Source: Rhodospirillales bacterium (GTDB lineage: Bacteria; Pseudomonadota; Alphaproteobacteria; Rhodospirillales; Rhodospirillaceae). From it: a stretch of 64,000 nt of DNA. The translations under genes were made by a program, and so were the position numbers. Shown here one piece after another: positions 9,236 to 18,013 of this stretch; the first letter of the stretch is position 1; each line of letters begins with the position of its first letter. The stretch lies in NCBI GenBank assembly GCA_028281845.1, contig JANQJD010000016.1, forward strand, positions 43,971 to 107,970, read 5' to 3'. Under the pieces are notes generated by a model. It ran no database searches, was not told the DNA's origin, and saw nothing but the letters and a program-made list of their open reading frames with translations.

Positions 9236-9559
9236 ATGAAAAATCTCGGCCAGCTTATGAAACAGGCACAGCAGATGCAGTCTAAGATGGCGGAGCTGCA
9301 GGAACGACTCGCTCAGACAGAAATTAATGGCATTGCTGGAGGGGGCATGGTCCGGGTTGTTCTGGACGGCAAAGGGGACATGCGCAAAGTTACAATTGAC
9401 AAAAATTTGCTTGATCCCGATGAAATAGAAGTGCTGGAGGATTTGATTGTGGCAGCTTGTGCTGATGCTAAAGGTAAGGTTGAGGCGTACATGCAGGAGG
9501 AAATGGCTAAAGTGACCGGCGGGTTAAATCTTCCACAAAACTTCAAAATGCCATTCTGA
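9236..9559 (+). CDS. ybaB: Nucleoid-associated protein, YbaB/EbfC family
   Basis: A 107-residue small DNA-binding protein. It starts MKNLGQLMKQAQQMQSKM, then has the family core IAGGGMVRVVLDGKG and LDPDEIEVLEDLIVAA. The length equals the family norm and AAAGG precedes the ATG at normal spacing. YbaB forms a homodimer that bends DNA. It lies 76 bp after dnaX; in nearly all relatives recR comes next, but here only a possible remnant follows. Confidence 0.95.
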   Translation: MKNLGQLMKQAQQMQSKMAELQERLAQTEINGIAGGGMVRVVLDGKGDMRKVTIDKNLLDPDEIEVLEDLIVAACADAKGKVEAYMQEEMAKVTGGLNLPQNFKMPF

Positions 9560-9668
9560 ATCCCTGGAACCTTATCCCTTGCCTGTGGAAAAACGGTCAG
9601 CACGATTGGCTGCTTTGGCACTCCACTCGTCCGTCAAGAAGACTCTTGGACAAGACACCGCCCCATGA
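9555..9668 (+). pseudogene. recR: Possible recR remnant
   Basis: Immediately after ybaB an open stretch reads LPVEKRSARLAALALHSSVK then K and ends in TGA at 9666-9668. RecR proteins near their N-terminus have LPGLGPRSARRAALHL followed by KK, so the shared RSARxAAL and downstream KK in the expected gene position suggest a decayed recR. The zinc finger and Toprim domain are not visible downstream in any frame. Similarity is short, so this is an inference. The loss would remove RecFOR-type gap repair unless recR is present elsewhere. Confidence 0.35.
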
Positions 9669-9952
9669 GCACGGAGCGTTCTAACGCCCAGAAGTCAAGT
9701 TGGCACTGACGGGTCCCGACGCAGGACGGTGCAGAGTGGGTCCTCTGTAGCAAGAAAATCGCAGCGCACATTCTCCGGGAAGAACGACTCCAAGAGTCTT
9801 ATTTTCACCGCCATGGGCAATGGATTGCATGAGCCATGGGGAACGACGACGAGGCGCGCTCCTTCTACTGAAGACTGACGCTGCCTCAAACCCAGACAGA
9901 CTAGGTTCCTTGTCAGATCACCGCCTATTGCCGAACTCTTGCAAGCTCAGTG
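9669..9952. other. Gene-less gap between recR remnant and kefB
   Basis: No convincing gene. A 64-codon frame on the minus strand (9695-9889) has no recognised motif and no ribosome-binding site, and was not accepted. Confidence 0.45.
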
Positions 9953-11626
9953 TTATGTCACCCAGTCGCGGGTATCCTCTTCTTTGCGATCGTCGTGTAG
10001 CACCGCGCTTGCGAGACGCAGACCGACCTCCATGGTTTCCGGCACAACGTCCGTGATGCCAGACTTACGGAGAGCTGTTGCCGAGGCTTCGTCACTCACT
10101 CTGGCAAAAATAGGTAGCGCGGCACGAGACGAACGCACGGAGTCGACGATTCTCAGTGTCGCAGAAGAGTCCCCTGTTGCAACGACCACAGCACGACTCT
10201 GCTCAACCCCTGCTGCCTTGAGTACAGAGACGAGCGATGCATCACCATAAAAGACAGGCTCACCGAGAGCGAGACCTTCGCTGATGCGACGTGGGCTCAT
10301 TTCTAGAATCAGATATGATGTCCCGTAAGCCTTTAACATGCGAGCAACAAGACGCCCGACCTCGCCAAACCCAATAATGAGTACATGTGAGCGATACTCG
10401 TGCTCGCCTTGTTCTGTACGGTTGCCCAGGCGAGCATAGCGCGCCGTCTCACGGCTTTCCAAGAAAGTCACCCAGCCGGAGCCCAGTGTAATGTAGAGCG
10501 GGGTGGCTGCCATGCTCGCGGCCACCACAAGAATCACCAAATGGCCCAGCTCAGCGGGAATCACTCCAGCCAAAATTGCCGCACCAAGTAGAACAAAAGC
10601 AAATTCACCGGCTTGGCTGAGCACACCGCCAAGACGCATAGAACGCCAGATACTAAAGCGGAACAGACGACTCAGGCCCATGATTAAGGCAGACTTGCCG
10701 ACTAGCAGGGCAATGGTTAATATTGCTACTAATAGTAGGCTATCCACCGTCAGAGATAAGTCGAATCGCATACCAACGGTGGTAAAAAACAGACTCAGCA
10801 GAATGCCCCTGAAGGGTTCAATGTCTGCTTGAACTTGGTGGCGGTATTCTGTTTCTGCAATCAGCATCCCGGCCAGAAAGGCTCCAAAGACCATTGACAA
10901 ACCAACCTGCTCAGTAACCCAGCTCGTCCCTAGGGCAACCAACAAGGTACTGGCAGCGAACACTTCCGATGAACGCGCCTCACAGACCAATCGCAGCAAC
11001 GGTCGCAGTAAAAGTCTCCCGATGATGTAGATGACGACAATAGCCCCTGCTGCCTTCAGAACCGCCATACCGAGCATAGGCCACACGGCGGCTGTCAGGA
11101 CTCCGCCATCATTCTCAAGAACTTCTAATAATACTAGAAATGGTCCTACAGCGAGATCTTGCATCAATAAAACGGCAAGAGCCATTTGGCCATAGCGTGT
11201 TCTGAGTTGACTGCGCTCGTTTAATACCTGCAGGACGATGGCGGTAGAGGACATGGCCAAAGCGCCCCCTATCATGACCGCTGCAGCAAGTGGATAGCCC
11301 GCAAGAATAACAATTGAACTGACAGCTAGTGCCGTGACTACGATCTGTGAGACACCCAGTCCGACCACCGGCAGCCCGATTCGCTTTAAACGGTCGAGTG
11401 GCATTTCCAGGCCAATGGTAAATAGCAGAAAAACAACCCCCAATTCTGCCAGCACATGGATAGATTCTATTTCTGAGATCAAGCTGAAACCATGAGGCCC
11501 TACGACACCACCCGCTATGAGATAGCCTAGTACTGGACCAAGTCTCAGACGCTGAGAGAGTGGTACAGCGACTACTGTAGCAAGAAGAAAAATGAGGATA
11601 TCTACGAAATTGTGACTCTCGACCAT
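9953..11626 (-). CDS. KefB-type monovalent cation:proton antiporter with RCK (TrkA-N) domain
   Basis: A 557-residue CPA2 family protein. Residues 1-380 hold about 12 transmembrane segments and the Na/H exchanger core. From about residue 400 comes an NAD-binding RCK domain starting HVLIIGFGEVGRLVARML, with a Rossmann GxGxxG and the downstream YGDAS typical of TrkA-N. The ATG at 11626 follows TGAGG; the frame runs on to 11683. It is likely to exchange K+ (or Na+) for H+ at the inner membrane and to respond to NADH or glutathione adducts. No ancillary KefF/KefG gene is adjacent. The substrate is inferred from the family. Confidence 0.88.
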   Translation of the reverse strand: MVESHNFVDILIFLLATVVAVPLSQRLRLGPVLGYLIAGGVVGPHGFSLISEIESIHVLAELGVVFLLFTIGLEMPLDRLKRIGLPVVGLGVSQIVVTALAVSSIVILAGYPLAAAVMIGGALAMSSTAIVLQVLNERSQLRTRYGQMALAVLLMQDLAVGPFLVLLEVLENDGGVLTAAVWPMLGMAVLKAAGAIVVIYIIGRLLLRPLLRLVCEARSSEVFAASTLLVALGTSWVTEQVGLSMVFGAFLAGMLIAETEYRHQVQADIEPFRGILLSLFFTTVGMRFDLSLTVDSLLLVAILTIALLVGKSALIMGLSRLFRFSIWRSMRLGGVLSQAGEFAFVLLGAAILAGVIPAELGHLVILVVAASMAATPLYITLGSGWVTFLESRETARYARLGNRTEQGEHEYRSHVLIIGFGEVGRLVARMLKAYGTSYLILEMSPRRISEGLALGEPVFYGDASLVSVLKAAGVEQSRAVVVATGDSSATLRIVDSVRSSRAALPIFARVSDEASATALRKSGITDVVPETMEVGLRLASAVLHDDRKEEDTRDWVT

Positions 11627-11980
11627 ACGGGCCTCATGGAGCCTGCCTGCGAACGTTTCTCTTCCCGTAAAGGTCCCTCCCAACGGGATTCTACGGGTAG
11701 CGTCCTCACTTTACGCCGGAACACTCTGGACAGGAATAATGCCGTCACGCGTACGCTTGCGGGGTGCCGCCTGAGAAGGCCTACTCATACAGCCAAGCCG
11801 CGGCTGCCGGTCCCGGTGATGAGAATCATTCACAAATGTTCTGGAAACGCGAGCAGAAGAAAATTTTAAAAAAAAGAAGAAATCATGCTCGAGAGTTGTG
11901 ATCCGCAGAATAGTGGCAGAATAGTGATAGTGGAAGAGGCTTTCGGAAAGAGAAGTGGAGAGTCAATTCTGAAAATTAAA
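11627..11980. other. Gap between guaA and kefB
   Basis: About 350 bp with no gene-like frame. An A-rich stretch lies at 11862-11882. No terminator with stem and T-run is evident for guaA. Confidence 0.5.
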
Positions 11981-13537
11981 TTACTCCCATTCAATCGTTC
12001 CAGCTGGTTTTGAGGTGATATCATAGGTCACCCTGTTGATCCCCTTGACTTCGTTAATAATACGGTTAGCGACACGGCTCAGAAAGGCATGGTCAAAGGG
12101 ATAGAAATCAGCAGTCATCCCATCTGTCGAAGTCACCGCGCGAAGCGCCAGGGCATAATCATAGGAACGCGCATCACCCATGACTCCAACTGTGCGAACT
12201 GGCAGGAGCACAGCAAACGCCTGCCAGATGGCCTCGTACAGCCCAGCGGCCTGGACTTCCTCGAGATAGATGGCATCTGCTCGGCGCAAGAGATCCAGTT
12301 TCTCACGGGTGACAGACTGACCAATCAGACGGATGGCGAGCCCTGGTCCGGGAAATGGGTGGCGTCTGACCATGTTGTCTGGCAGTCCTAAAATGCGCCC
12401 CAGTTGCCGCACTTCGTCCTTGAAGAGCGTGCGTAAAGGTTCAACTAATTTGAGTTTCATACGCTCGGGCAGGCCGCCGACATTATGATGACTTTTGATA
12501 GTGACAGACGGTCCGCCATGGACGCTAACGGATTCAATGACGTCTGGATACAATGTGCCCTGTGCGAGAAAATCAGTCTTGGCCTCTCTTTGAGCTTCTT
12601 CTTCAAAAACGTCGATGAATGTTGCGCCTATCATCTGGCGTTTTTTTTCAGGATCGAAGATCCCATTCAGTTTCCTCATGAAGAGATCCGCAGCATCGCG
12701 GTGAACCAGCCTTATGTTGAATCTCTCACGAAAGAGAGAGAGGACCTGCTCTGCTTCACCTAAACGCATCATACCATGATCCACGAAGACACATAAGAGC
12801 CCGTCCCCTATGGCTTCCTGTACCAGGACAGCGGTCACTGCAGAGTCAATCCCGCCCGAGACGGCACAGAGAACTCGCTGACCTTCTACCTGTCCTCGCA
12901 CCTGCTCTACGACCTGAGCACGGAAGGCCGCCATGCTCCAGTCTCCTCGGCAGCGACAGAGACGGCGTACAAAGTTGCGTAAGAGCGCAGCCCCGTGTGG
13001 AGTATGAACGACCTCAGGGTGAAACTGGACGCCATAAAAGCGGCGATCGTCATCAGCGATAGCAGCAAATGGCGCCCCTTCTGTGACAGCCACGGTGCGG
13101 AATCCCTGTGGGAGGGGTGCCACGACACGATCCCCATGGCTCATCCACACCTGCTCCCGTCTTCCGGGAATCCAAACGTCTGAGAAAAGCGCACATGAAT
13201 CAACAACCTTAACAAAAGTGCGGCCGAACTCGCGATTTGTGGAATGTTCTACAGCTCCCCCTAGTTGTGTCACGAGCACTTGATATCCATAACAGATGCC
13301 GAGTATGGGTATCCCCAGCGTGAAGAGTCTCTCAGAGACACGCGGACTCAGTGTTCCCGTCACTGAGCCTGGCCCCCCTGATAGCACTGCACCTCTTGCC
13401 TCAAATGTCTGTAAAAACGCGACTGTGATCTTGTGAAAGGGATGCACTTCACAGTAGACACCGCCTTCACGGATGCGACGGGCGATGAGCTGAGTGAGCT
13501 GTGATCCGAAGTCTATGATGAGGATGCAATCAGTCAT
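11981..13537 (-). CDS. guaA: GMP synthase (glutamine-hydrolysing)
   Basis: 518 residues. The class I glutamine amidotransferase domain comes first ([16 protein letters not shown] at the start, nucleophile Cys in LGICYGYQ near residue 83, His-Glu in FHPEV). It is followed by the PP-loop ATP pyrophosphatase [10 protein letters not shown] near 230 and the C-terminal dimerisation domain ending KPAGTIEWE. It converts XMP to GMP. The open frame reaches 13624, but the ATG at 13537 starts the protein where the family starts. GAGG is unusually close to it (two-base spacer). Confidence 0.96.
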   Translation of the reverse strand: MTDCILIIDFGSQLTQLIARRIREGGVYCEVHPFHKITVAFLQTFEARGAVLSGGPGSVTGTLSPRVSERLFTLGIPILGICYGYQVLVTQLGGAVEHSTNREFGRTFVKVVDSCALFSDVWIPGRREQVWMSHGDRVVAPLPQGFRTVAVTEGAPFAAIADDDRRFYGVQFHPEVVHTPHGAALLRNFVRRLCRCRGDWSMAAFRAQVVEQVRGQVEGQRVLCAVSGGIDSAVTAVLVQEAIGDGLLCVFVDHGMMRLGEAEQVLSLFRERFNIRLVHRDAADLFMRKLNGIFDPEKKRQMIGATFIDVFEEEAQREAKTDFLAQGTLYPDVIESVSVHGGPSVTIKSHHNVGGLPERMKLKLVEPLRTLFKDEVRQLGRILGLPDNMVRRHPFPGPGLAIRLIGQSVTREKLDLLRRADAIYLEEVQAAGLYEAIWQAFAVLLPVRTVGVMGDARSYDYALALRAVTSTDGMTADFYPFDHAFLSRVANRIINEVKGINRVTYDITSKPAGTIEWE

Positions 13538-13556
13538 GGCCTCAAGGATTTCTAGT

Positions 13557-13772
13557 CTACTCTCTATTACTATTACAATGCGCACCGGTGCCCTTTGTGA
13601 TAATCCATAGGCCAACAAAGGCAATCACTGTACCGATGATCAGTAGAGGCAGCCGATAGGATTCAAAGAAGAGACCGTGTGGCAGACGGACAACGCCGAT
13701 GCCAATGAGGACAACGACGCAACCCGTGACCCAGTACAGGAGCTTTCTCTTTTTGAGCACTTTTCTACCCAT
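13557..13772 (-). CDS. Small membrane protein of unknown function
   Basis: 71 residues: a basic N-terminus ([10 protein letters not shown]), two hydrophobic helices (about residues 11-28 and 41-60) separated by a short polar loop, and a short hydrophilic tail. I do not recognise a family. It starts 26 bp after the oadB-type gene and ends 20 bp before guaA, so it is likely cotranscribed. The hydrophobicity pattern is the main support; the ribosome-binding site is poor. Confidence 0.5.
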   Translation of the reverse strand: MGRKVLKKRKLLYWVTGCVVVLIGIGVVRLPHGLFFESYRLPLLIIGTVIAFVGLWIITKGTGAHCNSNRE

Positions 13773-13797
13773 ACCATACCCAGTGACTGCTGCTCAC

Positions 13798-15060
13798 TCA
13801 GCGCAAGAGCGTTACGAAGGAAGCCGCAAAAATAGCGGAGGTAATGACACCAGAAATGTTCACGCCTAGCGCATGGGGCATGACGAGCACATCGGCCCGC
13901 GCGGCGGAAACCACTTTTTGTGCAACTTTTGATGTTGTTGGAACACAACTAACAGCTGCTATTCCTATCACAGGATTATATTTCCCTTGAGTGGTAAAAT
14001 ATAAAATGTACCCACCGATCAGCCCACCGATGGCCGAAATAGTTAAAGCAAAGATGCCAAGCAGCAATAACTTCAGGACCATAGGATCCAGGAGCGTGTT
14101 GGCTTCACACAACACACCGAGCACGAGACCGAGGAAAAATGTGGCTCCATAAAGGAATGTACTACTGAACAGGTCGGCAAAATGGTTGAGGCCACTTTCT
14201 CGCACAGCCACGCCAACGAATAAGGCTAGGAACAATGGTGCTGCCACAGGGAACAACAGGCACAATGTTATGCAAGCCACCACTGCAAACAACAGCTTCT
14301 CGCCTGCTGAAATGGGACGGGTCTTTTCAAAAGGCATTGGACAGGCGCGCAACCTGTGCGGGACGAGTGCCTTGATGAGGAATGGATAACCGCCATAGGT
14401 CAGCCCTAAATAGAGATACCCGACTACTGTGATCGGTACAAAGAGGTGCTTAGCCAGCACCAATGAGGCGAACAGCACCATAGGGCCGTCTGCGCCGCCG
14501 ATCATAGCGACGGCAGCGGCCTCACGTTGAGTCAGGCCTAGCCATACCGCAACTGGAAAAGTGACTGCTGTGCCTAATTCTCCACAGATGGCAACGAACA
14601 TACTCTGAAAAGGACGGGCCATGACAAAGCCTACGTCCAGAAGCACGCCGATTCCCATAAAGACCAGAACAGCGATGAGACCATTGCTGAATGTTAACGT
14701 ATAAACCGGCTGTAGGAAATCAACCTGCAGGGCATTGAGCACATCAATGGTATTTTCTGTGGCTATGCGGTGCACTGTGTCTGGGACTGCTCCTTCCGGC
14801 AGCTGTTTGCCGCCGGCCAAGGGGTCGATAAATAGGGTGCCCATTTTTCCGCCTTCAAAGAAGAGCACCCCTGCGTTAACCGCTGCCATGCCTAAACCCA
14901 TGGGAATCATGAGCAACGGCTCGAGAATCTCCTTTCTACCCAGGTAGATCAGCAGCATGCCCAGGAAAATCAGGAAGATTCTACTGAACATAATTGACGG
15001 CTCAGACGCCGCAATCGTTGCTACTCCCTGGAAGAGATCAAGAAAATTGATCGATTCCAT
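13798..15060 (-). CDS. Na+-translocating decarboxylase beta subunit (OadB/MmdB family)
   Basis: A 420-residue, highly hydrophobic inner-membrane protein with about ten helices. The motif GGADGPMVLFASL carries the acidic residue implicated in Na+ and H+ passage in OadB, and the protein is close to the usual ~400-430 residues. The beta subunit decarboxylates carboxybiotin and couples this to Na+ export. The ATG at 15060 has GGAGAGG ahead. It is last of four genes whose order (carboxyltransferase, delta/gamma anchor, biotin carrier, beta) matches methylmalonyl-CoA decarboxylase operons (mmdA, D, C, B). Confidence 0.9.
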   Translation of the reverse strand: MESINFLDLFQGVATIAASEPSIMFSRIFLIFLGMLLIYLGRKEILEPLLMIPMGLGMAAVNAGVLFFEGGKMGTLFIDPLAGGKQLPEGAVPDTVHRIATENTIDVLNALQVDFLQPVYTLTFSNGLIAVLVFMGIGVLLDVGFVMARPFQSMFVAICGELGTAVTFPVAVWLGLTQREAAAVAMIGGADGPMVLFASLVLAKHLFVPITVVGYLYLGLTYGGYPFLIKALVPHRLRACPMPFEKTRPISAGEKLLFAVVACITLCLLFPVAAPLFLALFVGVAVRESGLNHFADLFSSTFLYGATFFLGLVLGVLCEANTLLDPMVLKLLLLGIFALTISAIGGLIGGYILYFTTQGKYNPVIGIAAVSCVPTTSKVAQKVVSAARADVLVMPHALGVNISGVITSAIFAASFVTLLR

Positions 15061-15075
15061 GCGCCTCTCCGGACA

Positions 15076-15474
15076 TCAGCTGATACTGACTAGAGCTTGG
15101 CCGGAGTCAACTGCATCACCCGGCTTGACGTAAACGACATCGACCTTTCCCGTGAGATTTGAGAAGATATTCGTCTTCATCTTCATAGCCTCGAGTACGA
15201 CGAGAAGATCGCCCTCCTTGACCTGCTGCCCAATAGAAACTTTCACTTCTTTCACTACACCGCCAACAGGACTCGTCACATCACCTGCACCAGCGGTCAC
15301 AGGCTGAGCAGTAGGAGCCTGTTCCGGTGCCATCGGCGGATTTATTGCGGCCGCCGCGTTCACAGTGCCAGTGCCGGCGCTGGATAAGGCAGAGGCAGCG
15401 CTCCCCTCTACAATTTCTTCGACGGTTACTGTATAAGGCTTGCCATCAACGGTGATCCTAAACTTCTTCCACAT
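15076..15474 (-). CDS. Biotin carrier subunit of the Na+-pumping decarboxylase
   Basis: 132 residues. The N-terminal ~25 residues are conserved in these carriers (KKFRITVDGKPYTVTVEEI). A flexible Ala/Pro/Thr-rich linker follows at about 30-70, then a biotinyl domain with EAMKMKTN, biotinylated at Lys98. AAGGGG precedes the ATG at 15474. It shuttles the carboxyl group from the carboxyltransferase to the membrane beta subunit. It is only 15 bp ahead of the beta gene. There is no biotin carboxylase domain, consistent with a decarboxylase rather than an acyl-CoA carboxylase. Confidence 0.93.
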   Translation of the reverse strand: MWKKFRITVDGKPYTVTVEEIVEGSAASALSSAGTGTVNAAAAINPPMAPEQAPTAQPVTAGAGDVTSPVGGVVKEVKVSIGQQVKEGDLLVVLEAMKMKTNIFSNLTGKVDVVYVKPGDAVDSGQALVSIS

Positions 15475-15508
15475 AGGTTGACCCCTTATACTTATGTGAA
15501 CTCCGGGC

Positions 15509-15859
15509 TTACGTTGCCTTATACGGGGGACGGGATGTCAGGACATGTGGTTGGTGGTGTCCAAGACGTCCTCTTGCGACCCAAAGGACTCCCCTTCCCC
15601 TTTCTTCGATACGCGCAATACGAACACTACTACCCATAGTAGCATACACGGCGGTGGCGATGACGGCGATGTCCGTCTCGCCGAATGTTGTTGTAACGGC
15701 AGCCGGTAGCGATCGCGCGGCAGCAGGCCCTGGGGGGGGCGCCTTTGCCTGCTGCATACCAGAGAGCATCGTCGTCATCGACTTGATGAGCACAGCCACA
15801 AGCATCGACACTATCGATGTCAACCCATAGGCAAAAAACATTACTGTAATACTCGACAT
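15509..15859 (-). CDS. OadG/MmdD-like small membrane anchor subunit
   Basis: 116 residues from the ATG at 15859 (AGAAGG eight bases ahead; a GTG at 15880 is an alternative). One N-terminal transmembrane helix (about residues 4-26) is followed by a Pro/Ala-rich linker and then EIAVIATAVYA-like text (here DIAVIATAVYATMG), the conserved element of OadG-family proteins. It anchors the carboxyltransferase and carrier to the beta subunit. The tail after about residue 85 is basic and not family-like. An eight-G run inside the gene (about 15731-15738) makes length errors or slippage possible. Confidence 0.75.
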   Translation of the reverse strand: MSSITVMFFAYGLTSIVSMLVAVLIKSMTTMLSGMQQAKAPPPGPAAARSLPAAVTTTFGETDIAVIATAVYATMGSSVRIARIEERGRGVLWVARGRLGHHQPHVLTSRPPYKAT

Positions 15860-15960
15860 CTCTGCAGCCTTCTCCTGCACCCTCAGAGTACTTCGTCACA
15901 GCTCCTGGCACACCAGAGTGTAGACGGGCACTGCAACCGTCCCCATGTGGATAAAACCAT

Positions 15961-17514
15961 TTAAAGTGGTATATTGCCGTGTTTCTTCGGTGGTTGAATC
16001 GCTCTCTTTGTGAGGAGCTTTCGGAGGGTGAGTGCTAGCACGCCGCGAGTCTCGCCTGGTTCGATAACATCTGTAATGTAGCCCTGCCCTGCCGCGACAT
16101 ACGGTGAGGCAAATTGGCGTCTATACTCAGCCACTAACTCAGCGCTCTTAGCTGCCCGATCTCCAGCTTCTGATAGCTCCTTGCGATAGAGGATATTCAC
16201 AGCTCCCTCGGCACCCATGACAGCGATCTCACCACACGGCCACGATAATACCACGTCAGCCCCCATCTCCGGAGAGCACATCGCTAGATATGCACCGCCA
16301 TAAGCCTTTCGCAAAATAAATGTGATCATCGGTACCGTTGAACCAGCATAGGCAAAAAGCATCTTTGCGCCATGTCTGATGATACCGCCACGCTCCTGCT
16401 CAATCCCAGGCATAAATCCGGGGACATCCACGAGGGTTAGGATGGGAATGTTAAAGCAATTGCAGAATCGGATGAAACGGGCGCCTTTGTCCGAGGCGTC
16501 AATGTCAAGCGCTCCCGCTTTGAAGGTCGAGTTGTTAGCAATGATGCCAACAATGACCCCTTCAATACGGGCAAAGCATGTCACGAGGTTCTGGGCAAAA
16601 CCAGCGTGGCTTTCAAGGAAGTCATTCTCATCGACAATACGAGCGATGATTTGACGCACGTCCATCGGCTCATTCGAGGCATCGGGAATTAAGTCGTTCA
16701 TTACAGGGTCAGAGACCAGTGCGATACTCTCAGTAGGCTTGTGGGGGGGATCCTCAGCGTTGCTAGAGGGAAGATAGGACAGCAATTTTTTTGCGATAGA
16801 GATGGCCTGGTGATCATCATCAGCCACGAAGTGTACGTTACCAGATATAGTGGCATGCATAGCAGCGCTACCGACTTCGTTCATAGAACACTGTCGTCCA
16901 GTGACTGCCTTGATGACCTCAGGCCCCGTAATAAACATATGCGCATTGGTCTTGCTCATGATGATGAAGTCCATGAGCGCTGGTGAATAGGACGCACCAC
17001 CAGCACAAGGTCCTAAAATAACGGCAATTTGTGGAATAATTCCAGACGCTTCGACGTTCTTACAGAAGACCTCGCCGTACCCGGAGAGAGAATCAACACC
17101 CTCCTGTATACGGGCACCGGCAGAATCCTTAAACGCTACTAAGGGGCAACCAGTTTTCATGGCGAAATTCATTACATCAACTATTTTTCGCGCATGCATC
17201 TTGCCCAGCGTACCGCCAGTCACTGTAAAATCCTGGCTCACCGCTGCGACAGGCCGCCCCTCAACAATACCTGTACCCACGACAACGCCATCACCTGCCA
17301 GTACCTTATCAGCCATACCAAAATGACGACAAGCATGTTTGATATGCGCACCAACCTCCTGAAAGGTATGGGGCTCAAATAAGGTATCAATTCTGTCTCG
17401 CGCGCTCAGCAGTCCCTTCTCGCGGCGCACCCTGACTTTTTCTTCCCCGCCGCCAGCGAAGACCTGCTCGCGGCGCTGCTTCAAGGCTTCCATTAGCTTC
17501 GCAGAGATTGTCAT
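15961..17514 (-). CDS. Acyl-CoA carboxyltransferase, methylmalonyl-CoA decarboxylase alpha type
   Basis: A 517-residue biotin-dependent carboxyltransferase of the PccB/MmdA family. The two crotonase-like halves are complete: acyl-CoA site DSAGARIQEGVDSLSGYGE, GPCAGGASYSPAL, then DVPGFMPGIEQE with GGIIRHGAK, and the typical end PPKKHGNIPL. PccB, which makes methylmalonyl-CoA, has the same fold, but the three downstream genes encode a Na+-pump, so the reaction is probably methylmalonyl-CoA (or malonyl-CoA) decarboxylation. The frame opens at 17526; the ATG at 17514 starts at MTISAKLMEAL. The substrate cannot be fixed from sequence alone. Confidence 0.9.
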   Translation of the reverse strand: MTISAKLMEALKQRREQVFAGGGEEKVRVRREKGLLSARDRIDTLFEPHTFQEVGAHIKHACRHFGMADKVLAGDGVVVGTGIVEGRPVAAVSQDFTVTGGTLGKMHARKIVDVMNFAMKTGCPLVAFKDSAGARIQEGVDSLSGYGEVFCKNVEASGIIPQIAVILGPCAGGASYSPALMDFIIMSKTNAHMFITGPEVIKAVTGRQCSMNEVGSAAMHATISGNVHFVADDDHQAISIAKKLLSYLPSSNAEDPPHKPTESIALVSDPVMNDLIPDASNEPMDVRQIIARIVDENDFLESHAGFAQNLVTCFARIEGVIVGIIANNSTFKAGALDIDASDKGARFIRFCNCFNIPILTLVDVPGFMPGIEQERGGIIRHGAKMLFAYAGSTVPMITFILRKAYGGAYLAMCSPEMGADVVLSWPCGEIAVMGAEGAVNILYRKELSEAGDRAAKSAELVAEYRRQFASPYVAAGQGYITDVIEPGETRGVLALTLRKLLTKRAIQPPKKHGNIPL

Positions 17515-18013
17515 TTCCCATCTCATCCTTCTTGGTAGGGTAGCGCGGCAGAATGCTCTCGACTAAATGAGTGTATGACTTTTCTAGAGGACTTCCAGCT
17601 CCCTTCCAACCAGACCACCAGCCGCGTCCGTGCGTGGAAACAGTGCCACAGTTCACAGTTCCAGGGCAGCACCGCCTACCAAGCGTTATGTGGCACGCGC
17701 TATACTCGCCTCACTTACTACGTATGTCGACGGCCAGGCTAGGCCTGCATCGCACTCTAATGTTCAGAAGCCCTTTCTCCCCAACCCCAACGATCTGGCC
17801 TGTCCAGCGCACAGGCCCCACTCTGCCTTCACAGCGACATCACATCACTCAGACCGCACTCATGTCTCACTGAATACAGTGCCGCAGGACGGGCCTTGAA
17901 TCCAAGATCATATTCTCTTCTCCTGGAATCATTTTATCCATCAATCTTATCATAAATAGTTGGCGCCGCAATGGGTAAAGGCCTTGGGGATGGGGCATCG
18001 CGCAGACGTGCTC
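17515..18013. other. 500-bp gap without recognisable gene
   Basis: Overlapping frames of 89-100 codons exist on both strands but have no motif, no ribosome-binding site and non-coding composition. The gap must contain the promoter of the decarboxylase operon. Confidence 0.5.

Noticed and set aside
9695..9889. 64-codon minus-strand frame after kefB
   Set aside because: No family, no ribosome-binding site, and it lies in eroding DNA after the possible recR remnant.
17571..17899. Two overlapping plus-strand frames of about 90-100 codons
   Set aside because: Composition is non-coding (His/Ser/Pro rich), no start signal, mutually overlapping.
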